Shown: positions 7,495 to 13,534 of the stretch, one piece after another | How positions within the stretch are numbered: the first letter of the stretch is position 1 | How the letters are laid out: each line of letters opens with the position of its first letter | NCBI GenBank assembly: GCA_016182435.1 | Contig: JACPGN010000241.1 | Span: 1-13,534, forward strand | Direction: 5' to 3' | From: Lentisphaerota bacterium | GTDB lineage: Bacteria; Verrucomicrobiota; Kiritimatiellia; JAAZAB01 | Length of the DNA stretch: 13,534 nucleotides | Program-made: the position numbers and the translations under genes | The notes under the pieces: generated by a model | The model's input: the letters and a program-made list of their open reading frames with translations, nothing else | What the model was told of the DNA's origin: nothing | Database searches by the model: none

Positions 7495-7527
7495 GCCTGC
7501 CCGAGCGTCGGCCAGGGAACCGCATCT
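7495..7527 (+). repeat. Dispersed 33-base repeat, copy 1
   Basis: The segment beginning GCCTGCCCGAGCG matches 12773-12805 at 29 of 33 positions. It sits just downstream of the DUF4838 gene. The other copy is part of a larger composite repeat block in the right part of the window. Confidence 0.65.
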
Positions 7528-7548
7528 ACACCCCCCGTTCACTGACCA

Positions 7549-10023
7549 TCACGGGTGAGCCGGTAAGGGTAGCACCTGGAGGCGGCGGCCGAAAAAGGGC
7601 GATTCCCGACCGGGCGGCGTATCGGACCCCACGGTGTTGACCACTGTTACCAAAGTGTGCCGGTTGGTATTAATGTTGATTCGGGCCGAATTGGTGGCCG
7701 GAAACGTGTACAAGTCCACAACCTGGCAGCCCTTCTTCGGCAACGACACCCGCAAGCCGGTCAAGCGCAGACGATCCGCCGCGTTGGTGCCGGTGGGCAC
7801 GGGGGCTATTTGCCATTGGTCATTGGTTGTCAGATACTCGACTTTCACTTGGGCGGCATCGTCCGCCACGGCATACTCAGTTGAAATGCTTGTTGATTTT
7901 CTTATGGCGCGATCCTCAGTCGTCAACGCCGTGGCCGTGCCGGTGATTGAGAGAACGCCGTCCGCGCCCATTGCGACCGTCTGCCACACGTGTTGCCTGG
8001 ATATGCGACTCTGGATCGAAACGTCGCCCTCGCCGTAGATACGCGCGCTATTAGCGTTGCTCCGGCCATCGAGCCGCATGCAGCGCGTTCCGGTCGAGGC
8101 GGCGCTGCCGCCGATTAAGGAGCTGATCTCATTGGACGCGGGAACGTAGAGCAAGTCCTGGCCGTTATAAGTAATCCGATAGATCCGGCCATTCAGTACC
8201 GGCGCGATTTTGTAGACCGTCGGCCCATTGGTAAGACACACCAGCGGTCCACCATGCCAGAGGAGCACCTTTGCCGTGGCCGCCTTATGGCCCGCCCATT
8301 CCGTATCGCCGGCTTCGCGCAGCAACGCAACCATGCCGGTGGCGCGGTCATAGGTATAGCCGCCGCGATCGGGGCGCACCAGCTTGTCGCCCTGCTCCAC
8401 CAGCGGCCCGTCGTTCCAGAGGCGGCGCGCTTCCAGTCCGATGGTTGCTTCGCCGACGCGGCGCTGGAAAGTGTTGTCCTGCCCGGTTTGCGCCAGGGCC
8501 TGGTCGCGCAGGGCCATCAGCTCTTTAGTCACTGCGGAAGTCAGGTAAGGAAAACTGGAGAATTCATCGGCGCAAATCGGTTTGTTGGTAGCGCGAACGC
8601 TCTGTTCCAGGGTTTCAACATAGGCGCTCATGCTTTGGGCGGCCGGACCGAAATATCCCTGGCAGAAATTGGTCAGGACGGCCCTGGGATCGGCGGTGGG
8701 ATTCCAGAAGATTTTACTCCAGACGTAATTCTTCAGCACGGCCAAGTCGCCGCCCAGGCTTACGTAATTGCCCTGGATTTCCACGCCGCGCACGCCGAGC
8801 TTATGATAGAATTTCAGGTTTTCCGCCATGGAATAGAGACAGGGAAAAGGAAAAAGGAAATTCTTGAAACTGGCGCCGTACTCCCAGACATAAACCCTGC
8901 CCGGCGCCAGCTCGCACCAGCGCTCCAAATTACGTCGGAAGGCGCGGTTGCCACCGCAGGTCTCGGCCGCATGCACGGTGCAATGCCGCAGGCGCGGGAC
9001 GCGGATAACCACGTTGGCGCGCGGAACCGTTTTGGCCGGGGGCGCCTCCAGGCTCATGTAGGCGAAGGTGCCTACGCGGACGCCGGGGTAGCGCGCTTCC
9101 AGCTTCTCGGCCGTCGCGTTAATCATGCGCAACAGCGTGGCCGTGTAAGCGGCATTGGTCCGGCCATCCGGATCTACCCAGGTCTCCTCCGCGTAAACCT
9201 TTTTGCAGTCCGCGCACTCGCACATTCCGCCATACCAGTCGCCCATGCCGGCAAAATAAATCCAGTCCTTGACGTTTCTCTTGTGGGCTTCAACTTCCTT
9301 GGCCAGGGCCTCAGCCAGGTAGTCGGCAATGCCGGGGGCGAGATAGCAGAAGTGTAACTTATTGGCCGCGCGCTTCTTCCCGTTCAGCGGATAAATCTCA
9401 GGATGATTAGTAGCATAGGGCGTCAGCAGCGGATAAAGGGTATGACCGCCGGCAAACTGCTCCAGGCTGTCCGAGCGTAGTTTGAAATTGAAAAAGTTCT
9501 TCGTTTCCTGGGCTTCGTTGTTCCAGATCCGGTGAATCGCAAAAGGCGCTTTGACGATGGTGTTCTGTTGCTTGAGTTTGAGCATGGCGGCTTGCGGCAC
9601 GTCCTCTTCATTGAACGACCACCAGCGGCAGCCCAGTTGTTCGAGGAAGGCGAATACGCCGTAAGTTGTGCCGCGCCAGTGTCCGCCGGCGATGACCACC
9701 TGTTTTTTTTGAGCCCGGATGATAAAATCTTCCGGCCCCAGTTGTTTAATCACGGCGGGATCGTAAGCGCCCACGAAAATCGCAGGGGATGGCATGGTGG
9801 CGGGCGCATTGCTGACCGTGAATTTCGCACCGGACATTTTGCCGAGATAGCTTGCCAGTTGGGCGGCAGCCTGCCGTTCCGGCCCGGTGGCGTTGGTGGG
9901 CGTGAATATCGGCCAAGCCTCCTTGCCATCCTTTACGAGCGTTACCTCGCCAGGACGCCAGAAGGCGAGAATGGAACCGGTCAGCACTCCGACCAGCGCG
10001 ATGGAGGCGATGAAAGACTTCAT
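7549..10023 (-). CDS. Secreted DUF4838 protein with GH67-N-like domain
   Basis: 824 residues from the ATG at 10023, with GGGAG 9 bases upstream. An N-terminal signal peptide (MKSFIASIALVGVLTGSILA) indicates export. Residues about 25-150 resemble the alpha-glucuronidase N-terminal domain type (RQAAAQLASYLGKMSG, then GTTYGVFAFLEQLGCRWW at 118-135), an accessory fold of GH67/GH20-like enzymes. Residues about 160-480 match DUF4838, including a Cys cluster CECADC at 268-273 (CxCxxC) and VRGVEIQGNY at 411-420; this region is thought to be a TIM-barrel-like hydrolase relative. The C-terminal 200 residues are beta-rich and unassigned. Family members are abundant in PVC and Bacteroidota polysaccharide-degrading clusters, so glycan processing is likely, but the substrate and catalytic residues are not established. 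The gene lies 311 bases behind the metallophosphoesterase gene and 205 bases ahead of the SMP-30-like gene; both gaps contain hairpin repeats, so separate transcription is plausible. Confidence 0.88.
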   Translation of the reverse strand: MKSFIASIALVGVLTGSILAFWRPGEVTLVKDGKEAWPIFTPTNATGPERQAAAQLASYLGKMSGAKFTVSNAPATMPSPAIFVGAYDPAVIKQLGPEDFIIRAQKKQVVIAGGHWRGTTYGVFAFLEQLGCRWWSFNEEDVPQAAMLKLKQQNTIVKAPFAIHRIWNNEAQETKNFFNFKLRSDSLEQFAGGHTLYPLLTPYATNHPEIYPLNGKKRAANKLHFCYLAPGIADYLAEALAKEVEAHKRNVKDWIYFAGMGDWYGGMCECADCKKVYAEETWVDPDGRTNAAYTATLLRMINATAEKLEARYPGVRVGTFAYMSLEAPPAKTVPRANVVIRVPRLRHCTVHAAETCGGNRAFRRNLERWCELAPGRVYVWEYGASFKNFLFPFPCLYSMAENLKFYHKLGVRGVEIQGNYVSLGGDLAVLKNYVWSKIFWNPTADPRAVLTNFCQGYFGPAAQSMSAYVETLEQSVRATNKPICADEFSSFPYLTSAVTKELMALRDQALAQTGQDNTFQRRVGEATIGLEARRLWNDGPLVEQGDKLVRPDRGGYTYDRATGMVALLREAGDTEWAGHKAATAKVLLWHGGPLVCLTNGPTVYKIAPVLNGRIYRITYNGQDLLYVPASNEISSLIGGSAASTGTRCMRLDGRSNANSARIYGEGDVSIQSRISRQHVWQTVAMGADGVLSITGTATALTTEDRAIRKSTSISTEYAVADDAAQVKVEYLTTNDQWQIAPVPTGTNAADRLRLTGLRVSLPKKGCQVVDLYTFPATNSARININTNRHTLVTVVNTVGSDTPPGRESPFFGRRLQVLPLPAHP

Positions 10024-10207
10024 GATCAGATTCTCCCGTTTTCAGAGTGACGCTTCAAAATTCGAGACGTTTTTTCACACTGCCGGTCAAGCTTGTCCAA
10101 AATAATTATTCCGGAATGAACCAAAGTGTTGATTCGACCATATAGGCGGATACGATTTTGGTGGAAACACAACACTATTTTTAACTTGTCGCCTAACGAG
10201 ACCACAT
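10024..10207. other. Upstream region of the DUF4838 gene, no gene seen
   Basis: This AT-richer stretch holds no plausible coding sequence on either strand. It probably contains the DUF4838 promoter, though no convincing -35/-10 pair with correct spacing was found. Two adjacent 10-base palindromes are present: AATAATTATT (10101-10110) and ATTCCGGAAT (10108-10117). Confidence 0.4.
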
Positions 10208-10329
10208 CCTCTCCCTGGGGAGAGCCCCGCCGCGGCGGGGTAAAGACAGAGGCTTGCCCCGCGTCCCGCGGGGTGAGGGGGCGTATTGACCTGCCTTTCC
10301 CCTCACCCCACCCTCTCCCAAGGGAGAGG
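10208..10329. repeat. Cluster of four GC-rich hairpins between two genes
   Basis: Four near-perfect dyads lie in 122 bases. CTCTCC/GGAGAG is at 10209-10224, the perfect palindrome CCCCGCCGCGGCGGGG at 10225-10240, CCCCGCG/CGCGGGG with loop TCC at 10257-10273, and CCTCTCCC-AA-GGGAGAGG at 10312-10329. The last one begins 5 bases behind the metallophosphoesterase stop. CCCTCACCCC...CTCTCCC with GGGAGAG is a dispersed repeat type met in many bacterial genomes. The cluster may end or stabilise the metallophosphoesterase transcript; on the minus strand it is not followed by a T-run. Confidence 0.6.
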
Positions 10330-10334
10330 AAATA

Positions 10335-12026
10335 TTATTTTTTGGCACCACTTACAACCGGCGAGATGGCCGGGACCGAAGCCTGCCCTGCACAGGCCAA
10401 GAACGATAGGCTCGCGTCCGCCGGTCGCCTGCCAAGGTCCCGCTCCGGCCAAACGCGGCGATCGAAGACCTTGCCGTCGAGCGTCATGGCCTCCAGCGAA
10501 CAGGTATTGCCCTTGACGCGGAAGATGCAGAAATGGAAATCGCCAAGAAAGGCCTGCGAGTAGGGATTCACCGGCGGCTCGTCCGGCTTCTGCTGCTTTT
10601 TCTTATAGAGATCGGCGCCGGCACCGCCGGTCACGATGACACTCAAGCCCTCCGGCAGTTCCGAGCGCTCATAGTAATGGTCATGCCCCGCAATTTCGGC
10701 CGTAACCCGGTGTTTAATGAGCACCGGCAGGAACTGCTGGCGCATAATTGGCGGCGCGCGGTCGGAGGAGGACATTATGGGATAGTGGCAGACCATGAAA
10801 ATGAACTTGGCTAACGAGGCCGCCAGCCGGCTGTCCAGCCAGGCGGCGGAATTAGCGCTGATATCGTTCAGGCCGACGAACAGAACCGGCCCGACTTCCA
10901 GCACCCAATTGGTTTCACCATCGGGGATGGAGAACATCCGGTAATAGACTTGCGAGTTCTGCTCATGATTGCCCGCCACGGTGAACGTCGGAATGGAGGC
11001 AAAAAGATCCGCCGCCGGCGCGAAGCACTGCAAGTCCCACTGGGGGTCCTCTAAGCCATCGGCCACCAAATCACCCGTATGAACGGCGAACATGGGCCTG
11101 TGCCTGGCCAGCACCTTGGCCACCCTACCCCAGATTTCGGGATGGCTGCGGCTGTCGCCCAGCGCGGCAAAGGTCAACTCAGCCTGCGCCGGCAGCGTGC
11201 GCGCGCGGAAGGGACCCATGATCAAGGGCGCCGCGCGGCCCGGACATGTAGCGCTCAAGGTGTAATCATAAGCGGCATCCGGTTTAAGGCCCGTGACCTT
11301 GAAGCGATGGAAAAAAGCGCGCGGCGATTCAAAGCTGCGGCCGTCCATGGCGAGCGTAACGGCCTCGGGCAGGTTCAGCCGGCAGGCTATTGCGAGGAAG
11401 TTCGTTCCGGCAAAGCCGATAACGGGTCCGGACTGCAAGGCCAGTGCTTCGGGCGACAAGCCCAGCAGTTGAACTTCCTGGCCCAGGTCGGCTTGCAGCG
11501 CTTGCTTGACGAGCGCCGCCGGCTTTTTTTCTCTTTTATAGCAGAAGCTCTGAAGCTCGTCCCGCGTCCAGACACCGATCAATTCATTAGTACCGGGCTT
11601 GAGGAGGCTCGTGGGAATGCCCGGCACAGTCGCGTATTTCTGTCCGGCCAACGGCGTGGGGAGGAGCTTGCCGTTCAAGGTCCATCCGGCAGCCGTGACG
11701 GGCTTGTTAAGCTCCAGCCCGATAAAGGCGGCATGATCGCTGACGAAGAAAAGATAGCGCTTTTTAATGGCAAACTCGGGAGGCATTTCCCAGTTCTTGA
11801 GCTTGTCAAAGTCCGCCTGGGACAGTTCCAGATTATCCTGCCACGCCGATGTTGCGTCCGGTTTTACCATCAGGAACGATGGCGCTATGCCCGAGAGCAA
11901 ATCTATGCCCGCTCCGGCCGAGGTTCCAGGCGGAGCGATAACCAGCGTGGGCAAGCGGCATCCGCCCAACAGGGCAGCAGCGACTATAAAGGCGGCGAGA
12001 CGTTTTTGTATAGCCATGTTAGTCAT
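10335..12026 (-). CDS. Metallophosphoesterase lipoprotein, purple-acid-phosphatase-like
   Basis: 563 residues from the ATG at 12026, chosen for AGGAG 7 bases upstream and for the lipoprotein signal that follows (MTNMAIQKRLAAF... LLGGC, lipidation at C23); the frame is open 41 codons further up, but that lies over the promoter. Residues about 200-278 look like the FN3-like N-terminal domain of purple acid phosphatases. The calcineurin-like catalytic domain follows with its metal ligands visible: GDS at 290-292, GDL at 318-320, GNHE at 352-355, CHYP at 413-416, GHDH at 447-450. It should hydrolyse a phosphoester at the cell envelope using two metal ions; the substrate is unknown. Residues about 80-200 are unassigned. 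The last 30 residues (SFLACAGQASVPAIS) lie beyond the conserved fold and look repeat-derived. It is the first gene of the series, with its own promoter. Confidence 0.92.
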   Translation of the reverse strand: MTNMAIQKRLAAFIVAAALLGGCRLPTLVIAPPGTSAGAGIDLLSGIAPSFLMVKPDATSAWQDNLELSQADFDKLKNWEMPPEFAIKKRYLFFVSDHAAFIGLELNKPVTAAGWTLNGKLLPTPLAGQKYATVPGIPTSLLKPGTNELIGVWTRDELQSFCYKREKKPAALVKQALQADLGQEVQLLGLSPEALALQSGPVIGFAGTNFLAIACRLNLPEAVTLAMDGRSFESPRAFFHRFKVTGLKPDAAYDYTLSATCPGRAAPLIMGPFRARTLPAQAELTFAALGDSRSHPEIWGRVAKVLARHRPMFAVHTGDLVADGLEDPQWDLQCFAPAADLFASIPTFTVAGNHEQNSQVYYRMFSIPDGETNWVLEVGPVLFVGLNDISANSAAWLDSRLAASLAKFIFMVCHYPIMSSSDRAPPIMRQQFLPVLIKHRVTAEIAGHDHYYERSELPEGLSVIVTGGAGADLYKKKQQKPDEPPVNPYSQAFLGDFHFCIFRVKGNTCSLEAMTLDGKVFDRRVWPERDLGRRPADASLSFLACAGQASVPAISPVVSGAKK

Positions 12027-12052
12027 TTCAGGTCTCCTTAAAAACTCAATGC

Positions 12053-12080
12053 AATATAAAGCAACCCGGCCGCGCGTCAA
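12053..12080 (-). promoter_or_regulatory. Sigma-70-like promoter of the metallophosphoesterase gene
   Basis: On the minus strand TTGACG (12080-12075), 16 bases, TATATT (12058-12053); both boxes match consensus at 5 of 6. Transcription would start near 12046, leaving a leader of about 20 bases that carries the AGGAG ribosome binding site and the ATG at 12026. This is the clearest promoter in the window. Confidence 0.65.
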
Positions 12081-12159
12081 CGAACAATTGGCAGACCTGT
12101 TTGGCCTACCTGTGGGATCGAATTGGAAGGGCGGGGAATCGTAGCCCAAGAGGATATTA

Positions 12160-12209
12160 GGCGGAAAGCATTAAAGCCTACCCGCCTGCCTGCCCTGCGT
12201 AGCCTTGCG
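12160..12209 (+). repeat. Dispersed composite repeat, copy A
   Basis: The first block, GGCGGAAAGCATTAAAGCCT (12160-12179), matches 12806-12825 at 19 of 20 positions. The second block, CCTGCCTGCCCTGCGTAG (12185-12202), is identical to 12823-12840, and the GTAG it ends with is shared with the hairpin copy inside the giant gene. In this copy the 3' half of the hairpin is eroded. Confidence 0.65.
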
Positions 12210-12268
12210 TTAGCCCTGAACCAGAAACCAGCAGCCATTCCCGCTCAGCGCGTTCACGCGTAGAGCGG

Positions 12269-12366
12269 GGCGTTGGCGCGCATTGGCGGGTATTGGCGAG
12301 AATATGTATGGGCCGTGGCGAGCATTGGCGGGCATTGGCGAGCACTGACCAGAACCGGCGAGCAGA
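12269..12366 (+). repeat. Degenerate 10-base tandem repeat
   Basis: About nine units of consensus RGCATTGGCG follow each other in a 10-base register. Clear units start at 12279, 12289, 12321 and 12331, degenerate ones at 12311, 12341 and 12351, and two units around 12299-12310 are diverged. A 10-base period is close to one helical turn and is not a multiple of three, so coding is unlikely. Confidence 0.7.
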
Positions 12367-12377
12367 GCTTTGCCGCA

Positions 12378-12511
12378 CTATGGCTGCTCCGGACTGCTCA
12401 GGAAATAGCGCACGCCCTTGCCCTCGCCATCCCGCCGGATCAACCCCTGGATGGCCGTAGTTCCTCGGGCGGCTCCGGGGTTGGCGGCGTGGTGATCGGA
12501 TTTTCAGCCAT
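12378..12511 (-). pseudogene. Possible remnant of a small gene, frameshifted
   Basis: A 23-residue frame starts at the ATG at 12511 (MAENPITTPPTPEPPEELRP), with GAGGAG about 9 bases upstream, and stops at 12440. In another frame the stretch ending at 12378 reads AIQGLIRRDGEGKGVRYFLS, which resembles the C-terminal end of a winged-helix or Fic/AlbA-type regulator. The two parts would need a frameshift to join. This could be chance; confidence is low. Confidence 0.25.
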
Positions 12512-12772
12512 GATACGGCACTCCTCAGTTTGGGGCATGTGGCGCTCTCGAATGGAGCAGCTCATACATAATCCGGCGCCAAAAGGCGACCGCGAAAATT
12601 GCGGTCTCGGGCAAGAGTTTCGCGCGCGCTACGCGCGGCGGGGATATTCGGTCGTCAATTGCAAAACCAGACGAGGCATTAGCGAAATATCGGACGCGAA
12701 AATGCCGCTGCCGGAAATCGAAAAGAAACCGGCAGAGAAAGCAGAAACAAAACCAGTTTCATGCCAGAGGCA

Positions 12773-12857
12773 GCCTGCCCGAGCGCTGGCCAGGGATCCG
12801 CCTCTGGCGGAAAGTATTAAAGCCTGCCTGCCCTGCGTAGTCTTGGCGAAGAAGGGC
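12773..12857 (+). repeat. Composite repeat block, copy B
   Basis: Three repeat parts are stacked here. Positions 12773-12805 match 7495-7527. Positions 12806-12840 match copy A at 12160-12202, apart from an 8-base insertion in copy A. Positions 12830-12857 match the hairpin at 5180-5207 (25 of 28). A small hairpin CCGCC/GGCGG (12798-12810) lies at the junction. The stacking suggests repeated insertion of one mobile repeat family. Confidence 0.7.
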
Positions 12858-12912
12858 CCGAACGTCGGCCAGGATTGGGTTTGACCCCTGTTCTGTACAA
12901 TGTCAATTGTCA

Positions 12913-12930
12913 AGGGCTGGCCCTGATCCG
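12913..12930 (+). repeat. 18-base direct repeat, left flank of the RAYT fragment
   Basis: AGGGCTGGCCCTGATCCG matches the segment at 13159-13176 at 15 of 18 positions in the same orientation. It lies exactly where similarity of the transposase fragment ends. Confidence 0.5.
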
Positions 12931-12931
12931 C

Positions 12932-13111
12932 TCCAAACAGATATAGACGAATGTTATACTGTTCCACGCGGTCCGCCAAGCAATCAAGAAAATGCTTCCG
13001 GTCCTGGTCGTCAACAAACAGTCGACTCCGATCCAATTGTCCGTCGCCGATCATCCGGCAGGTGATGTGACAGATCGCTCCAGGATATTCCACTCGAATA
13101 CTTCTTGCCAT
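12932..13111 (-). pseudogene. N-terminal remnant of a REP-associated tyrosine transposase (RAYT, IS200-like Y1 family)
   Basis: The ATG at 13111 begins MARSIRVEYPGAICHITCRM, followed by LFVDDQDRKHFLDCL and VEQYNIRLYLF. This is the typical start of Transposase_17/RAYT proteins. The family normally continues with a 'MPNHYHLL' type HUH motif and a catalytic tyrosine in a protein of about 200-300 residues. Here similarity stops after about 60 residues. The open frame continues to 12629, but that tail is read through repeats and unrelated DNA. The protein therefore lacks both HUH and tyrosine and cannot be active. It marks a past source, or relative of the source, of REP-mobilising activity. Codon positions up to the break look undamaged, so the truncation may be recent. 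Confidence 0.8.
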
Positions 13112-13158
13112 GCCCCATACTCTGCCATCATCTTCCCCGCTTGTAAAGTTCTATTTAG

Positions 13159-13176
13159 AGGGCTGACCCCAATCCG
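13159..13176 (+). repeat. 18-base direct repeat, right flank of the RAYT fragment
   Basis: AGGGCTGACCCCAATCCG is the partner of 12913-12930 (15 of 18). It lies 48 bases upstream of the RAYT start. Similar CTGACCCC/GGGGTCAG motifs are common beside such elements in environmental genomes. Confidence 0.5.
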
Positions 13177-13270
13177 CCTTGTCATGGCCGCTCTTCATCG
13201 TGTTTTTCAACGGCTTCTATACTATTCACATTGTAGACACAATTCGGCGATAGGTCTGTTGTAATTTCTT

Positions 13271-13303
13271 ATCCGACGCGAGCCGCTCGGCCATGCGTCG
13301 GAT
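13271..13303. repeat. 9-bp inverted repeat with 15-base loop
   Basis: ATCCGACGC (13271-13279) and GCGTCGGAT (13295-13303) are perfect inverted copies. The loop contains GAG/CTC complementarity. No T-run follows on either strand, so it may be an element end or binding site rather than a terminator. Confidence 0.5.
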
Positions 13304-13383
13304 CGCTATGCTCACCGCTACAACCTCATGTACTACGCCCGCCACATCCCCGTCAAGCCTTTTGTGCATTGTATAGATGCGAC

Positions 13384-13534
13384 CCTAATTACAACGACGC
13401 CCGGAAGGATGAATTGATTTGTCCAGCGGGCAAGCGGCTGCGCAAGCGCACCGAGCATGCGCGCAATCGTCAAAGCGAGTATGCGGCGCGACTGACCGAT
13501 TGCCAAAGCTGCGTATTGCAAGCCCAATGCACGC
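13384..13534 (+). pseudogene. IS1182-like DDE transposase, internal fragment reaching the right edge
   Basis: The plus frame from about 13384 reads PNYNDARKDELICPAGKRL, then an EYAARLTDCQSCVLQAQCT segment, and is open to the edge. The pattern 'Y..D...D...CPAG..L ... Y.....C..C.L...C' is characteristic of the central Cys-containing part of IS1182-family transposases, between the catalytic acidic residues. Upstream in this frame (13321-13383) no transposase-like sequence is found, and the N-terminal half with the first DDE residues is missing from the window, so the gene is broken at its 5' side. Whether the rest continues beyond the edge is unknown. Confidence 0.7.

Larger units (their letters stand above)
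12210..12628. other. Non-coding and decayed DNA
   Basis: There is no convincing intact gene. The longest open frames on both strands have no recognisable motif and run through repeats. The region contains the 10-base tandem repeat (12269-12366), a small decayed coding stretch (12378-12511) and a 6-bp hairpin GACCGC/GCGGTC at 12588-12606. Confidence 0.55.
13112..13383. other. Gap between transposase remnants, no gene seen
   Basis: Apart from the flanking repeat (13159-13176) and the inverted repeat (13271-13303), no feature is supported. A short open stretch reading YNLMYYARHIPVKPFVHC around 13320-13370 on the plus strand is not recognised; it is out of frame with the following transposase piece. 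Confidence 0.45.

Noticed and set aside
8254..9357. Plus-strand open frame of 367 codons opposite the DUF4838 gene
   Set aside because: Antisense shadow; the minus frame has a signal peptide and family motifs.
11079..12041. Plus-strand open frame of 320 codons opposite the metallophosphoesterase gene
   Set aside because: Antisense shadow; the minus frame has all metal-binding motifs, a lipobox, a promoter and a ribosome binding site.
12160..12857. A CRISPR array in the repeat-rich right part
   Set aside because: Repeats differ in size, are irregularly spaced and are not separated by unique spacers of constant length; no cas gene is present.
12273..12884. Plus-strand open frame of 203 codons across the repeat region
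   Set aside because: It translates the 10-base tandem repeat and the composite repeat and shows no conserved motif.
12629..12931. C-terminal 100 residues of the frame that begins with the RAYT start
   Set aside because: After residue 60 the frame runs through repeat copy B and unrelated DNA; not a real transposase part.

Overview
The window reads as a GC-rich accessory region from a heterotrophic, Gram-negative-type bacterium. A member of the Planctomycetota-Verrucomicrobiota-Lentisphaerota-Kiritimatiellota (PVC) group is most likely. The basis is the gene content: very long secreted PQQ-like beta-propeller proteins with CBM9-like and malectin-like modules, a DUF4838 / GH67-N-like protein, a lipoprotein metallophosphoesterase, and many short hairpin repeats. 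The taxonomic guess rests on family recognition only; there is no rRNA or tRNA in the window.

Layout. Five confident genes lie on the minus strand, in transcription order: metallophosphoesterase lipoprotein (12026 to 10335), secreted DUF4838 protein (10023 to 7549), SMP-30/NHL-like propeller without a signal peptide (7343 to 5628), a 1529-residue secreted PQQ-propeller/methyltransferase-like/CBM9/malectin protein (5614 to 1025), and a tandem paralogue of that giant (from 870, running off the left edge). The SMP-30-like gene and the giant gene are 13 bases apart and are probably co-transcribed. The metallophosphoesterase has a good promoter and ribosome binding site of its own. The left-edge paralogue also appears to have its own promoter, with a 14-base perfect palindrome over the -35 box. 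The other gaps (205 and 311 bases) are filled with hairpin repeats.

The right part (about 12030-13534) has no intact gene. It holds dispersed repeats, a 10-base tandem repeat, decayed coding remnants, the N-terminal piece of a REP-associated tyrosine transposase (RAYT), and at the right edge the middle of an IS1182-like transposase on the plus strand.

The most notable structure is a set of short hairpins, several carrying a GTAG tetranucleotide at the foot of the stem as in known REP elements. Some lie in intergenic DNA. Others sit inside the two giant genes, where they appear as in-frame peptide insertions relative to the paralogue, and one lies just upstream of the best start codon of the SMP-30-like gene. 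Together with the RAYT remnant they suggest REP mobilisation that has tinkered with coding sequences here. As a working idea, the five proteins look like envelope or periplasmic functions for binding and processing glycans or glycoconjugates. No enzyme activity can be assigned with certainty except metal-dependent phosphoester chemistry for the calcineurin-like protein.
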